The notes beneath the pieces are model-generated. The model was not told the DNA's origin, searched no databases, and saw only the letters and a program-made list of their open reading frames with translations. A DNA stretch of 64,000 bases from Galeopsis tetrahit (Eukaryota > Streptophyta > Magnoliopsida > Lamiales > Lamiaceae). Below are positions 35,396-45,919 of the stretch, piece after piece. The DNA is taken from contig OY776131.1 of NCBI GenBank assembly GCA_963675135.1, positions 26,961,881 through 27,025,880 of the forward strand, written 5' to 3'. The number at the start of each line of letters is the position of its first letter. Position 1 is the stretch's first letter. The translations under genes were made by a program, and so were the position numbers.

Positions 35396-36380
35396 AGTTT
35401 GATTTTAAAATTCTAATTCTAAAATTTAAAAGTAAAATAAGGGATAGATTTCAAAATTTCAAATTTTACATTCTCAAATCAATGCCTAAAAAAAAATTAA
35501 CATTCTCTGAACATATGGTGAAAAATACAATAAACTGAAGTCTTCCAGACACCAATTCTCATATTAGCTGTACTGTGTGAGTGAGAAAAAATTAGATACG
35601 AGTAAAATATTCCACCAGGATTAGGAAACACTCCAATTAAAAAAATCACGAAATTGACAAACATAATTAGTGCAATTAAGACAAAATCATGGGTGTTTTA
35701 AAAAAAAAAAAAAACACAAATTCATAAAATTGACAGACATGATTTAGTCAATTACTAGGGAAGGAGAAGGAGAGAGCATCGTTGGCGAATGCCACTTTAT
35801 CGTGACTTCTTAAAAGATAGGCAAGAAGCATGATGTATGATCTATGGCAGACAAAATTCAGGATGTCACATGGCACAAATAAGGGTTTGTTGCTGGAGGC
35901 ATGCTTAGTGCTCAATCTCAAAGAAAGAAGTCCCTTAATGTTAGAAATGAATTTAATGAGGAGGGTCAAGAAAATCTTGTTCAGGTATGTTTGTTGAACA
36001 AAATTCCATTGTGTATTGAATAGGAGATTGTAGATCATGTTGAATTGTGATGTAATATTGTTCCAACCAAACTTGGTTAATAGTCTTTAATTATAGATAA
36101 ATTATGAAGGGAATATAACAACTAACCTGAATTGTTTTGTACTAAAGAATATGGATGAGGATAGGTCTATTTATAGTTTCTGTGTCAGTTCTTGATTTAG
36201 GGTACATCTTTCAGAATAACTTGGTTTCTATATTTATACAAAATGTTCTTATTGTCAACTAAAAGAGTTCTGTCATCCTTTTTCTGTGAATGACTTGTAG
36301 AAGAAAAGTTTGTTATTGTGAGAAGTGAGTTTAGTTGAATTATGTACCAACTGAAAGTACAATTTTTGTAGGGGTCATAT
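35396..36380. other. Intergenic DNA downstream of SPO11-2
   Basis: No gene recognised. The stretch 35755-36030 is less AT-rich and open on the minus strand for 96 codons, but its translation matches nothing I know. Confidence 0.4.
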
Positions 36381-39300
36381 TTATATGTAATTGGCTTGTA
36401 CAATTTTCTTTCCTATATACTTACCTAGGAAGTCATATCCATGAAAAAAGAGAGCTTCTATTTGTGCTCTATACCCACTTTGAATCATGACGGAAAGCTC
36501 CTCCTTGTAGTCATCCTATTAATAATGTAACAAGTGAAAATGTACTCACAGAATCAAATTCGATAATAGTGAGTGAAAGAGGAGGATCAAATTAAAAAAC
36601 AAAGTTGAACTTTATGGACAAAAAATGATGTCATCCCGGTATATTTACCTGCAAGATCTCAGAGGAAACCAAGCTTTGGGCAACTTGGTAATCTCGCGGC
36701 TTCAATGGAACCAATGATTCCTCGGGTATGAGTTGCTCAATGTCATCTTTGCGCATTCCAAGCCACTTGACGTTGCAAGCTAATATTACACGAATCAAAT
36801 CTCTTTTCAGTTGCAAAACTAACAAGTTTAGCTACAGATAATGTTATTAAAAGATCACCATATCGGTATGCTTCAAGCCCCATTGTAATACTTCCAAACT
36901 TGAAGGTGCATAATATTGCCAATCCAGCAGAGTTCCTTCATAATTGAATACAGATTGATGAGCACTAACCCATACAAGTACTTTTCTATTGACTGATTGT
37001 TAACCTTACCAATCAACCAGTCCTAGAATAGGCAATTCAGGAAACTCTCGACTCATTCGGTGAAGAAGAAACCTGTTAATGACATTGTAAATAGCCTGCT
37101 ATCAGACAGGGTCATTTTGGTGGCTGTTTCAACTCCATTTTACCTTGTTCCGATGTCGGGATATCCTTTGGCCGTGATGAGAATACACGGAATTTGATTA
37201 AATATTCTATCCTCAGCTAGCCTCTGGATTATGGCATGCTGTCGAATCCCTATCTTTCATTAGATTTTTTGCAAAACAAGAGATGGTAAAAGTGTTAAAT
37301 TAAAAAACAAGGAAAATAAGTACCTTCTCTACCACAATGATATACCTAGCATCACTCTTCATCGCCAATGTTTCTAGCAAATATAGGTCCCCAGAGATAG
37401 CATAACCAGATGATCCACAAGCAGAACAATCGACAACGTCTTGGTTTGGCTCCTTCTCGATATATTATGCAAACAATCAGGAGTGTTGGATTACAGCAAA
37501 ATGCACATTGAAAAATCTTATTGTTCATAATCTTCTTTCAACATTTAAAAATAAAGCACACATCACATTCACAGAATTGAAGAAATTTTAGTCCATGCCT
37601 GAAGCAAGAGGCGACCAGCGACTGCTCCTCTGCTCGCAGCCATGATGCCAAGGCTATATCTACTACATCTTAGCAATGCCACCAAATCTTCCTTGCATAA
37701 TAATGATTATAGACTGTAATTCAGAAGCTTTGCTCATGGATAAAAGAAAGTAAACTGAAGCATGCTTGAACAAGTATAATGCACTAAAGAAATATACTGT
37801 ACTTATTAAGGAAATTGCTAAATAAATGAATTCTGTTACCCTGGACAGTCCGATTGACTTGTGATTGAGAAGTAAAAAATTGCGGAGAATGACACAGCAA
37901 TTTGTAAAACAACTCCCTCTGCGTTACTTTCTTTTCTTGAACCAGAATCTGATAACACATTTCCAAAACCTTCCAGACTTTGTACACATTTTTATTTAAA
38001 TCGGAAAAAAAGAGTTAGTCAAGGTATATGAAAATTTGCACAAAATTGATGCAAATTGATACCTCTGATAAATGAAACAGCAGTTCTCTCATTCATCAAA
38101 GATTTTGTGCAAAACGAATGGGAAAGGAAAATCCGTGTGCTTTCAGAAAGTAATCCTCTACTGACTCTACTATTGCTCATCTTCCTGCTTATCTGTTCAC
38201 AGATCGACGACTAAAACTGTAAACTACACTAGATTACAACACGATTTCGCTACTTTCAATCTTCTCACTGAATCATACTTACCTTTAAATTGAATTGTGA
38301 TTTTTCTCTTGTTTTTGCAGAGAAGTCGAATTTACGAAAAATCCTAAGAAATTTGACTTACTGTAAGTATAAAATTGTATTTTTATCAAATGAATTATGA
38401 AAGTAATTACACTGTTAATATATACAAAAGATTAGGAAACTACTATGGAAAGTCAAAGGATTTCAATCCCTAAATTTGTGGAATAATTAAGGACCAAATC
38501 ATCTTGATTTATTCTAATTTATTTGATACTATTATCCCCCCGCAAGCAAGACGAGGGATGAGGTCCAACGCGCAGCTTGTCTCGAAAGAACTCGAACAAA
38601 GGTCGAGGCAGGGCTTTAGTGAAAACATCAGCAATCTGTAGATCCGAAGAGATAAATTCAGTATGAAGGTGGCCGGCCGAAACAAGCTCACGAACAAAGT
38701 GATAGTCGATATCGATGTGCTTGGCACGTTTATGAGCACTTGGATTCTGACTGAGAAAGATGGCACTGTTATTGTCTGAGTAAAGCGTGGGGCAAGAGGG
38801 AAGTTGTACGTGAAGCTCACGGAGAAGTTGAAGAATACAAACTAACTCCGATGCGGTATTGGCCATAGCACGATATTCAGACTCACAGCTGGAGCGGGAG
38901 ACTGTAGGTTGTTTCTTAGCGCTCCAAGAGACAAGATTTCCACCTAGAAAAATTGAGTATCCATATGTCGAACGACGAGTTTCCACACAACGAGCCCAAT
39001 CAGCATCAGAGAACGCATGAATGGTAGGTGAGGGGCCCCTTGAGAAGGAGAGTCCAAATGAAGGAGTGTGTTTAACATAGCGAAGTATACGCTTCACGGC
39101 TTGAAAGTGCGGGACGGTAGGGGCCTGTAAGTGCTGACTGACGAGGTTCACAGCAAAGGAAATGTCCGGACGCGTGATCGTGAGATACTGAAGAGCACCC
39201 ACTAAGGAACGGTAGAGAGTCGGGTCATCAAAGAGAGGACCATCAGTTGGAAGCTGACAACCGGCGACCAAGGGAGTGGAGACAGGTTTGGCATCCTCAA

Positions 39301-42300
39301 GAGCGGCTCGTTGAAGGATGTCACGAGCATATTTAGCCTGATTCAAAAACAAGCCCGAAGAAGTGTAAGTAACCTCAAGTCCCAAGAAATAACTCAACTT
39401 ACCTAAATCCTTAATAGCAAACTCCTTACGGAGACGAGCAATAAATGAGGACACCTCTTCCGGAGAGTTTCCTGTAAGGATAAAATCATCAACATATACC
39501 AAAAGATAAAGAATTGAAGAATCACGGATAAAGATAAATAGAGAGGAGTCCGAGCGACTACAAATAAATCCAATACTCAATAGAAAGTCGCTGAGGCGTT
39601 GAAACCAAGCACGAGGAGCCTGCTTGAGACCATAAAGAGCTTTCTTGAGACGACAGACGTGGTTAGGAAACCGAGAATCAAGAAATCCAGGGGGCTGCTC
39701 CATAAAAACCGGCTTTGGCAGAACACCATTCAGAAAGGCATTTTTCACGTCAAGCTGATGAAGAGGCCAATTTCGTAAAACAGCAAGAGAGAGAACAACC
39801 CGAACAGTAGAGGCACGTACGACAGGACTGAACGTATGCGAGTAGTCAAAGCCAGGGAGCTGAGTGAAACCTTGAGCAACGAGACGAGCTTTGTGACGAT
39901 CGATTGAACCGTCTGCCAAAAATTTGGTGCGGAAGACCCATTTAGAGCCCACAACATTTGTATTAGCAGGACGAGGCACAAGATCCCACGTCTGATTGTT
40001 AGACAAAGCAGAGAGCTCTTCATGCATTGCAGCGACCCATTCAGGGCGCTTTAAAGCAGACTTGACGCCACGGGGTTCACTAACTGCAACAAGAGCATGA
40101 AAAAGTGAAGAATGGGCATAATATGTAACATGTTTTGGTTTAAAAATACCAGACTTAGCACGGGTGCGCATAGGATGTGTAGCCTTAGGGGGTGAAGCAA
40201 CTGGTGTTGGATCGACAGTTGGGATAGCGACAACCTCATGAGTAGGTGTATGATCATCTAGTGCAATAACAGGTGTAGTAGAGACAGGATCTAGCGAAGG
40301 ACACAATGAACAAGGAAGACTAGGAGAAACCTCAACAACCGGAGGCACTAGAGCAGGAACATGGCCCGACGACCTGAAAGGCTCAAAAAATTCTGAAATG
40401 GACAAAGAAGAAGAGTTTGTTAGGCTAGGTAATTTAGAAAAAGGAAAAGAAAGTTCATCAAACTTAGCATGACGAGAAATATAGATGCGGAAGGATGAAG
40501 GATCGTAGCAACGAAACCCTTTGTGGGAGCTGCTGTAGCCCAAGAAAATACACGCCTTGCTACGGGGCTCAAATTTGTTTTTGGTATAGTCTCTGAGGCA
40601 AGGATAGACCCTGCAACCAAATGGGTGAAAATTTCCAAAGTTTGGAGTAGTTGAAAATAGCAATTCATACGGGGATTTTCCATCAAGAATTTTAGATGGC
40701 AAACGATTAATAATATAGACAGCACTACTAAAAGCATCCACCCAAAAATTCATTGGAGTGTGAGAGTGGAAGAGCATGGTAAGACCGGTCTCAGTGATAT
40801 GTCTATGTTTACGTTCGGCCCGACCGTTTTGAGCTGGTGTGTAAGGGCAAGAAAAAATATGACGAACGCCCTTATTTTGGAAAAAATGTTGCACTTTATT
40901 ATTAGTAAATTCGGTACCTCCATCACTATGAAATGTTTTAATATGACAAGAAAATTGATTCTCAACAAATTTAGTAAATTGGAGGAGTACCTCAAAAAAA
41001 TCAGATTTATGCCGTAACGGATATAACCAAGTAAAACGTGAAAAATCGTCCACAAATATGACATAATAACGAAAACCAGAATCAGAACACACGGGCGCAG
41101 GGCCCCACAAGTCACAATGAATAATGTCCAGAACAGAAGATGCACGCTTAATGTCCAAATTAAAAGGCAAGCGTTTGCTTTTAGCTTGTTCACACGAATC
41201 ACAAAGCACAGGTTTAGGCAATAAAGCAGTAACAGTAATAAAACCAAGTTTTTGCAGTAACGAAATTACATCAAAAGAAACATGGCCTAGTCTTGAGTGT
41301 CATAACTCAAACGAGGCCTTTGGAGAACTGGAAGCAACCATAGCCAATTGCATAACATCCAAAACGTAAAGGCCATTTCTACGACTGCCCCGAGCCAGTA
41401 TAGCTTGAGTGACCCGATGCTGAACCAAAAAACAATTATCATTAAAAACAACAGAAACAGGCAGATCAGCCGTTAATCTGCTAACAGATAGCAAATTTTT
41501 GGTGAGGCCTGGAACAACCATAACATTTGACAAAGAAATATAAGGATTTAAAACAAGAGACCCAATATGAGAAATAGAAAGAGAAGCGCCATTACCAACG
41601 ACGACAGAGTCCAAACCTGTATATGGAACAGAAGAGTCTAGCCGAGATGTGGAAGGGGTCATATGAGCAGAAGCTCCAGTGTCGAGATACCAGTCAGACG
41701 GGGCATCAGAGACGGAACAAGCAGCCTGAAAAGCTTCTGCTATATTAGCAGAGGCATCACCAAGAGAGGGCGGAGGGACTGGAATAGGACGGGCAGGTGG
41801 AGCCGACAAAGGGGACGAGGCTGCAGGGGGTTGTGCATAACGATCTGGGCATGCATTCGCATAGTGCCCATTGGTACGACAAATCTGACAATGAGGTGGA
41901 CGACGTTGAGCAGGACCACGACCCCCGAGCTTACCATTAAAACGGACAGGATGAGCAGTGTAAGCGACCTGGACAGGAGCGGGCGGGTCAAGCGCCTGTT
42001 GAAACAAATCCCAAGCCTCGGCATTATTTTGGAGGTCTGCAAAGGTAGGAAGAGGCGACAAAGCCATTTGTGTAGCAGAAAAACTTGAGAAAGCAGGACC
42101 AAGACCCTTGAGAAATAGATGAATTTTATCAGTGGCGTCCACATTGCTACCGATAGCCGATAATTGATCGCAAATGAGCTTGAAATCGCGACAAAAATCG
42201 GCTACCGATTTTTCACCCTTTTTAATCGATTGAAGTTGGCCCTTGAGACGAAACTCACGAGCCTTTGAGTGATGGCTGAATGAGTTTTCGAGAGCAAGCC

Positions 42301-43293
42301 ACACCTCCCGAGCCGAAGAACAACCCACCACAACGGACATAGCCTCCTCGGTCAAAGAAGAAAAAATAAGACTTACAAGTCGTTGGTCCTCAACACGCCA
42401 GGCGGCGTAGGCTGGATTGGGGGCAGGTTTTCCGGCTGAATCGATCTCGGACGGCGGTGGCGACCGTGTTCCGTCGACAAGGTCGATGAGGCCTTGCCCA
42501 ATCAGAAGAGGTGATACCTGACTGCGCCAAAGGAGGTAATTTGTAGAAGTAAGTTTTATTGTGAGCATGTGGATTAAAGTATTGTATGGAAGTGTGGTAG
42601 AAGAATCAGTTGAAGCGGCCATGGTGGAAATTAAAAGTAACAGGGGTTCGTGGAAAAGAATGGAGAGAGTAGGGCCTCAGAGATTTGATATTTGAGGGGA
42701 AAAAATAATAATAAATAAATGGAGGTGAGTGATATATGTTTATCAAAGTAACAATGGGCGGTGGAAATTTTATTGTGAGAAAAGGGGAAAAGAAAGCAGC
42801 AGTGTATTGAGTAGAGAAAAAAGAGAGTCTAGAAGACAGAGTAGGCGGCGAAAAGGTTTCGTGCCCTAGAAACTGATACCATGTAAGTATAAAATTGTAT
42901 TTTTATCAAATGAATTATGAAAGTAATTACACTGTTAATATATACAAAAGATTAGGAAACTACTATGGAAAGTCAAAGGATTTCAATCCCTAAATTTGTG
43001 GAATAATTAAGGACCAAATCATCTTGATTTATTCTAATTTATTTGATACTATTACTTACCAGCGACAGATCTGATACTGAAGGAGTGGATGAATTAAGAT
43101 TTCTGAGGAAACAAAGGATTGCAACTTCGATTCGAGCTCGAACCTGAAATTGGAAACCAAAAAAAGTAAAAAGTACAAGTAAAGCAAAATCAGAGTAAAT
43201 TAAAAAATTTCAAACCTCAGAAGGAGAAAGGATATCGGCATAACAAAGGAGTTGATCGGAAAAGAAAATGGAGTTTTTCAGCAGATCTCCCAT
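36381..43293 (-). CDS. SPO11-2: SPO11-2, meiotic DNA double-strand-break protein, 11 exons, intact
   Basis: Exons on the minus strand: 43216-43293, 43060-43143, 38063-38192, 37840-37977, 37599-37687, 37324-37452, 37144-37238, 37010-37072, 36859-36935, 36649-36779, 36381-36515. They sum to 1149 bp, 382 codons plus TAA, with phases consistent at every junction; Arabidopsis SPO11-2 is about the same length. SPO11-2 is a topoisomerase-VI-A-like subunit that, with SPO11-1 and MTOPVIB, cuts DNA to start meiotic recombination in the nucleus. The catalytic tyrosine is in 'QRELFYKLLC' (about residue 122). The Toprim domain has 'IIVVEKHAI' and 'LVDWNSAG'. Oddities: intron 5 starts with GC; intron 2 holds a complete 4.7-kb Copia placed exactly at its donor. 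Expression in this state is not known. Confidence 0.94.
38362..38534 (-). repeat. 3' LTR of the SPO11-2 intronic Copia
   Basis: 173 bp, no difference seen from 42882-43054. The pol reading frame runs through the polypurine tract and ends about 14 bp inside this LTR. Confidence 0.94.
38519..41299 (-). pseudogene. Copia integrase, reverse transcriptase and RNase H (intronic element)
   Basis: Downstream of the single stop at 41300-41302 the same frame stays open to 38519. It contains the CxxC end of the integrase zinc domain ('CDSCEQAKSKR'), integrase core residues D ('IHCDLWGP'), D ('HSDGGTEF') and E ('NGRAERKHRHI'), RT ('QLDVKNAFLNG', 'GLKQAPRAWF', 'YVDDF') and RNase H ('FSDADWARC', 'SESEYRAMA', 'LYSDNNSAI'). 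Catalytic residues are present throughout. It is interrupted only by its separation from gag. Confidence 0.93.
38535..38541 (-). promoter_or_regulatory. Polypurine tract of the intronic Copia
   Basis: GCGGGGGGA on the minus strand directly precedes the 3' LTR. It is also part of the last pol codons. Confidence 0.8.
41300..42622 (-). pseudogene. Copia gag and protease (intronic element), ending at a nonsense codon
   Basis: The ATG is at 42620-42622. The gag domain ('TSTNYLLWRSQV') is followed by a CCHC knuckle ('CQICRTNGHYANAC') and the protease motif 'WYLDTGASAHMT'. The frame ends at TGA 41300-41302, where Copia proteins normally have the tryptophan or leucine-tryptophan preceding 'H.R.GH'. 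It is a single-base lesion in an otherwise continuous polyprotein. Confidence 0.93.
42623..42881 (-). promoter_or_regulatory. Leader and primer-binding site of the intronic Copia
   Basis: On the minus strand TGGTATCAG lies directly after the 5' LTR edge at about 42872-42880, matching initiator-Met tRNA over nine bases. About 250 bp of untranslated leader follows. Confidence 0.8.
42882..43054 (-). repeat. 5' LTR of the SPO11-2 intronic Copia
   Basis: 173 bp. On the gene strand its first base (T) extends the duplicated GTAAG to GTAAGT, a consensus 5' splice site. Confidence 0.94.
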
Positions 43294-43422
43294 TTTCTCC
43301 CTCCACGAGGGACGATGAAATGTAAAACAATGGCTATATTTGAAATGAAAACATTATATACTCTGGGTTTGGGTTGGGCTGAGCACGCCAATTTTATGGG
43401 CTTAATTTGTATATATAGTCCA
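43294..43422 (-). promoter_or_regulatory. SPO11-2 5' UTR/promoter stub
   Basis: Only about 130 bp separate the start codon from the next transposable element. No clear TATA box is seen in it. Any distal promoter would lie inside or beyond the element. Confidence 0.4.
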
Positions 43423-43696
43423 GGGTTTGACTATATGCACCTCCATTTCGGAGAGATGCACTCCCCCAATTCATTTATTAATAAAATAATTGGGTGAAAA
43501 ATCGAAAATACCCTTTAATTAAATTGTTGGGTACTAAATGCACCCCCTTACTGGACGCATCCCTTTTATCATTCATTCACCTTTCCCCGTAAACCACCAT
43601 TTTCGGCTGCCGCCGACACCATTTCCGGTGACCTCCAAGTTAAAAAAAATCCAGAAATTACAATAAATACTTGAAAAAATCAAAAATATTTTTTTT

Positions 43697-43886
43697 TATT
43701 TTTCGACCAACCAGTGTCGACCATATACACTTTCATCGACAACAATTCGTCGACGAAAGTATATACAATTGACACTGATTGGTCGAAAATTAAAAAAAAA
43801 ATCGACAGCTTAATTTCGATCAAACACACCCTCGTCGACAAATTGTTGTCGACGAGGGTGTGTTTGATCACATTAAGCTGCCGAAA
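43697..43886. repeat. Two adjacent long hairpins
   Basis: The first inverted repeat pairs TTTTTCGACCAACCAGTGTC with GACACTGATTGGTCGAAAAT-type sequence around a GTCGAC-rich centre (about 43697-43793). The second pairs GATCAAACACACCCTCGTCG with CGACGAGGGTGTGTTTGATC (about 43818-43871), with TCGACAGCTTAA-like flanks. They could fold strongly as RNA or single-stranded DNA. Confidence 0.8.
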
Positions 43887-43889
43887 ATA

Positions 43890-44177
43890 TACTCCCTATG
43901 TCCCATACTTGAAGGCTCAAACCAATTGGGCACGGGTTTTAATGAATGAATTGTTATTAATATTGTGTAAGATAAAGTGGGGGTAGTAAAGACTTTTCAA
44001 CTTTATAAATAGTAATAAAGTTACTTTTTAGTGTAATAAAGTAGTGGCATTTGTTGTAATATTGTGTTGTTTTAAGGAGAGTGTTTAAAAGTGTTTTTGC
44101 TATATAGGTAATGTGCCTTCAAGTGTGGGACGCCCAAAATGGTAAAATGTGCCTTCAAGTATGGGACGGAGGGAGTA
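43890..44177. mobile_element. Stowaway-type MITE (Tc1/mariner)
   Basis: The ends are TACTCCCTATGTCCCATACT and the inverse of GTATGGGACGGAGGGAGTA, with TA at both borders. 288 bp, no coding capacity. It is nested in the TIR element upstream of SPO11-2. Confidence 0.85.
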
Positions 44178-44278
44178 ATAAAAAAAAAGGTTTCTATAGA
44201 TTTTTTCTATAGAAAACCCTAACAAAAAAAAAAAAAAAAAATACGGAATCGAGATCGAGGGAGGGGGAGGGAGAACGA

Positions 44279-44782
44279 ATGAATAAACCTGAACGGAGTG
44301 GCCGACATCTTGGACAAACAAGGAGGCGGCGGCGAGCGGGAGGCCGTAGAACGAGGAAGAGAGAAGACAAATATAAAAAAAAAAAAAAAGGTGCGGGGTG
44401 CGGACGGGCCGCGACGGCCCAAGGCAGTGGCTGGGCCGCCGCGGCGAGGGCGGGGCCAACGCGTCGGCTAGATAGGGGGAGGGGGCGGCCGGACGGGGTT
44501 GCGGGGAGGGGGGCGTCGGGCTCGCGGTGGCCGTGTGGGCATGGCGAAGGGGGCGACAGCGGGCTCGCGGTGGCTGTGGGGGCGTGGCGATGGAGGCGGC
44601 GTCGAGGGCGGTGGCCGTGTGGGCGTGGCGAAGGGGGCGGCGGCAGGCTCGCGGTGGCCTTAGGGGCGTGGCGATGGGGGCGGCGTCGAGGGCGGTGGCG
44701 ATGGTGGCCGCTGTGTGAGAGGGGGAGGAATTTTTTATTTTTTTTACGACAGAGGGGAGGAAATGAAGATGGAGGGAATTAG
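44279..44782 (+). other. GC-rich block with an 84-bp tandem duplication; open frame of doubtful reality
   Basis: The block is far more GC-rich than the rest of the window. Two copies of an 84-bp unit (GGTGGCCGTGTGGGC...GTCGAGGGC) occur near 44526-44695, with a partial third. A 167-codon frame is open here but consists of Arg/Gly/Ala-rich repeats and has no family resemblance; I do not treat it as a gene. It may be captured or expanded host GC-rich DNA. Confidence 0.5.
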
Positions 44783-44945
44783 GGTTTGGAGGGTGTGGGT
44801 AGTAATAGAAATTTTAAGGGGACAAGGACAATTAAGACAATTGAGGGTGGGTGCATCTATTTTAGACTAATTTTAGGGGGTGCATCAATCGGGAGAGTGC
44901 ATCTCTCCGAAATGGAGGTGCATATAGTCAAACCCTATGGACTAT

Positions 44946-45094
44946 ATTATGAACTTAAAAAAAAAAAAAAAAATTGGTCCGTTCCTATAAAAATTCTACC
45001 ATAAATAAAAAACTATGAGAATACATGGAACTGATAATAACCTTTAATTTTCTCTAGATAGTAAACAATTTACTGGGCTCAATTATTAGCAGTA
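44946..45094. other. Short AT-rich spacer
   Basis: Nothing recognised. Confidence 0.3.
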
Positions 45095-45870
45095 CAGTAG
45101 AACCTCTATACATTAATACTCTATAAATTAATAAACTCTCTAAAATAATAAAATCTTCCGGTTTCGATTTGGACCTTTGTAAAAAATCATCGAATTCAAT
45201 AAGATAATAAAATAATATTTTTTTGAAAAATCTCTTTATAAATAGTAGGTCCCATTAAAACTCTAAAATAATAATTCATAAATATTACAATTATAAATAT
45301 TGTGGTATGGTCTCTCTTATAAATCTTTTTCATCAACCCACTCTTATAAATCTTTTTGAGTGCATGTGGGACAGTCTCTATTATACTCACATCTTTACAA
45401 CATTTGACCATTCATGGATGATTTTGCGATGTCTTTTAGATGAGAAGAGATGGTTGAGTGTTATGAATTATTTTTTATTTCTATATTGAGATTTATATAG
45501 TATATGTTTCATTCATCATGCATGAATATATTTAATTGACTATACTAGTTGTTTAAGTGCAACGAATTAATGTACATATATATCTAAGTAATTTCAATGA
45601 ATTGATACATGTGTCCATAAATATAATAATTAATATATTGTATACTTGATATTATACATGAATATGTTTAATTAATTAGTTACAAAAAATTGGTTTATAC
45701 ATGAATATAATCAATGAAACATATATGAACTCATTTATTTTTCTAAATTTGCTGAATTTAAAAAGTCTTTCTTTTGATTAATAAAATATTAATTTATCGA
45801 TAAATTAATATCTCTCTAAATTAATAAAATTTCATGGTCCCAAGGTTATTAATTTATAGAGGTTTTACTG
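45095..45870. mobile_element. mariner-like non-autonomous element
   Basis: The termini are CAGTAGAACCTCTATACATT and, at the right, ATAGAGGTTTTACTG, flanked by TA on both sides (45093-45094 and 45871-45872). The ATTAATA strings near each end are inverse too. 776 bp, no ORF recognised. The same TIR family occurs at 55719-56608. Confidence 0.8.
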
Positions 45871-45919
45871 TATATGTAATACTATTAGCACGAATTAGAA
45901 AAAAACTATTGTAAGATAA

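Larger units (their letters stand above)
38362..43054 (-). mobile_element. Copia LTR retrotransposon (Ale/Retrofit-like), 4.7 kb, in SPO11-2 intron 2
   Basis: Two 173-bp LTRs, identical as far as I can read, lie at 38362-38534 and 42882-43054. The 5-bp duplication CTTAC is at 38357-38361 and 43055-43059; on the gene strand it reads GTAAG, the intron 2 donor. The element is in the same orientation as SPO11-2. The primer site on the minus strand (TGGTATCAG) follows the 5' LTR. The LTR edge on the plus strand is TG...TA instead of TG...CA. Gag-pol is open except for a single TGA. Small size and short LTRs fit Ale/Retrofit; the lineage is inference. Confidence 0.95.
43423..44935. mobile_element. 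TIR DNA transposon (MULE-like, non-autonomous) upstream of SPO11-2
   Basis: The left end GGGTTTGACTATATGCACCT and its inverse at the right end match over about 41 bp. Just outside, TATAGTCCA (43414-43422) and its inverse TGGACTATA (44938-44946) extend the symmetry, so I cannot define a clean direct duplication. The interior holds two hairpins, a Stowaway MITE and a GC-rich repeat block. No transposase. The superfamily is uncertain. Confidence 0.65.

Noticed and set aside
35748..36038. 96-codon minus-strand frame downstream of SPO11-2, considered as an F-box or last-exon remnant
   Set aside because: No motif fits and it is not in phase with SPO11-2, which ends with a clear stop at 36381.
40760..42088. 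Plus-strand frames opposite the intronic Copia
   Set aside because: Antisense of a well-supported gag-pol frame.
44100..44459. Minus-strand frame with a signal-peptide-like hydrophobic stretch
   Set aside because: The hydrophobic run comes from a poly-A/poly-T tract read as Phe; no family match.
44279..44782. 167-codon Arg/Gly-rich open frame
   Set aside because: It is a by-product of GC-rich 84-bp tandem repeats inside a TIR element; no domain, and several frames are open at once.
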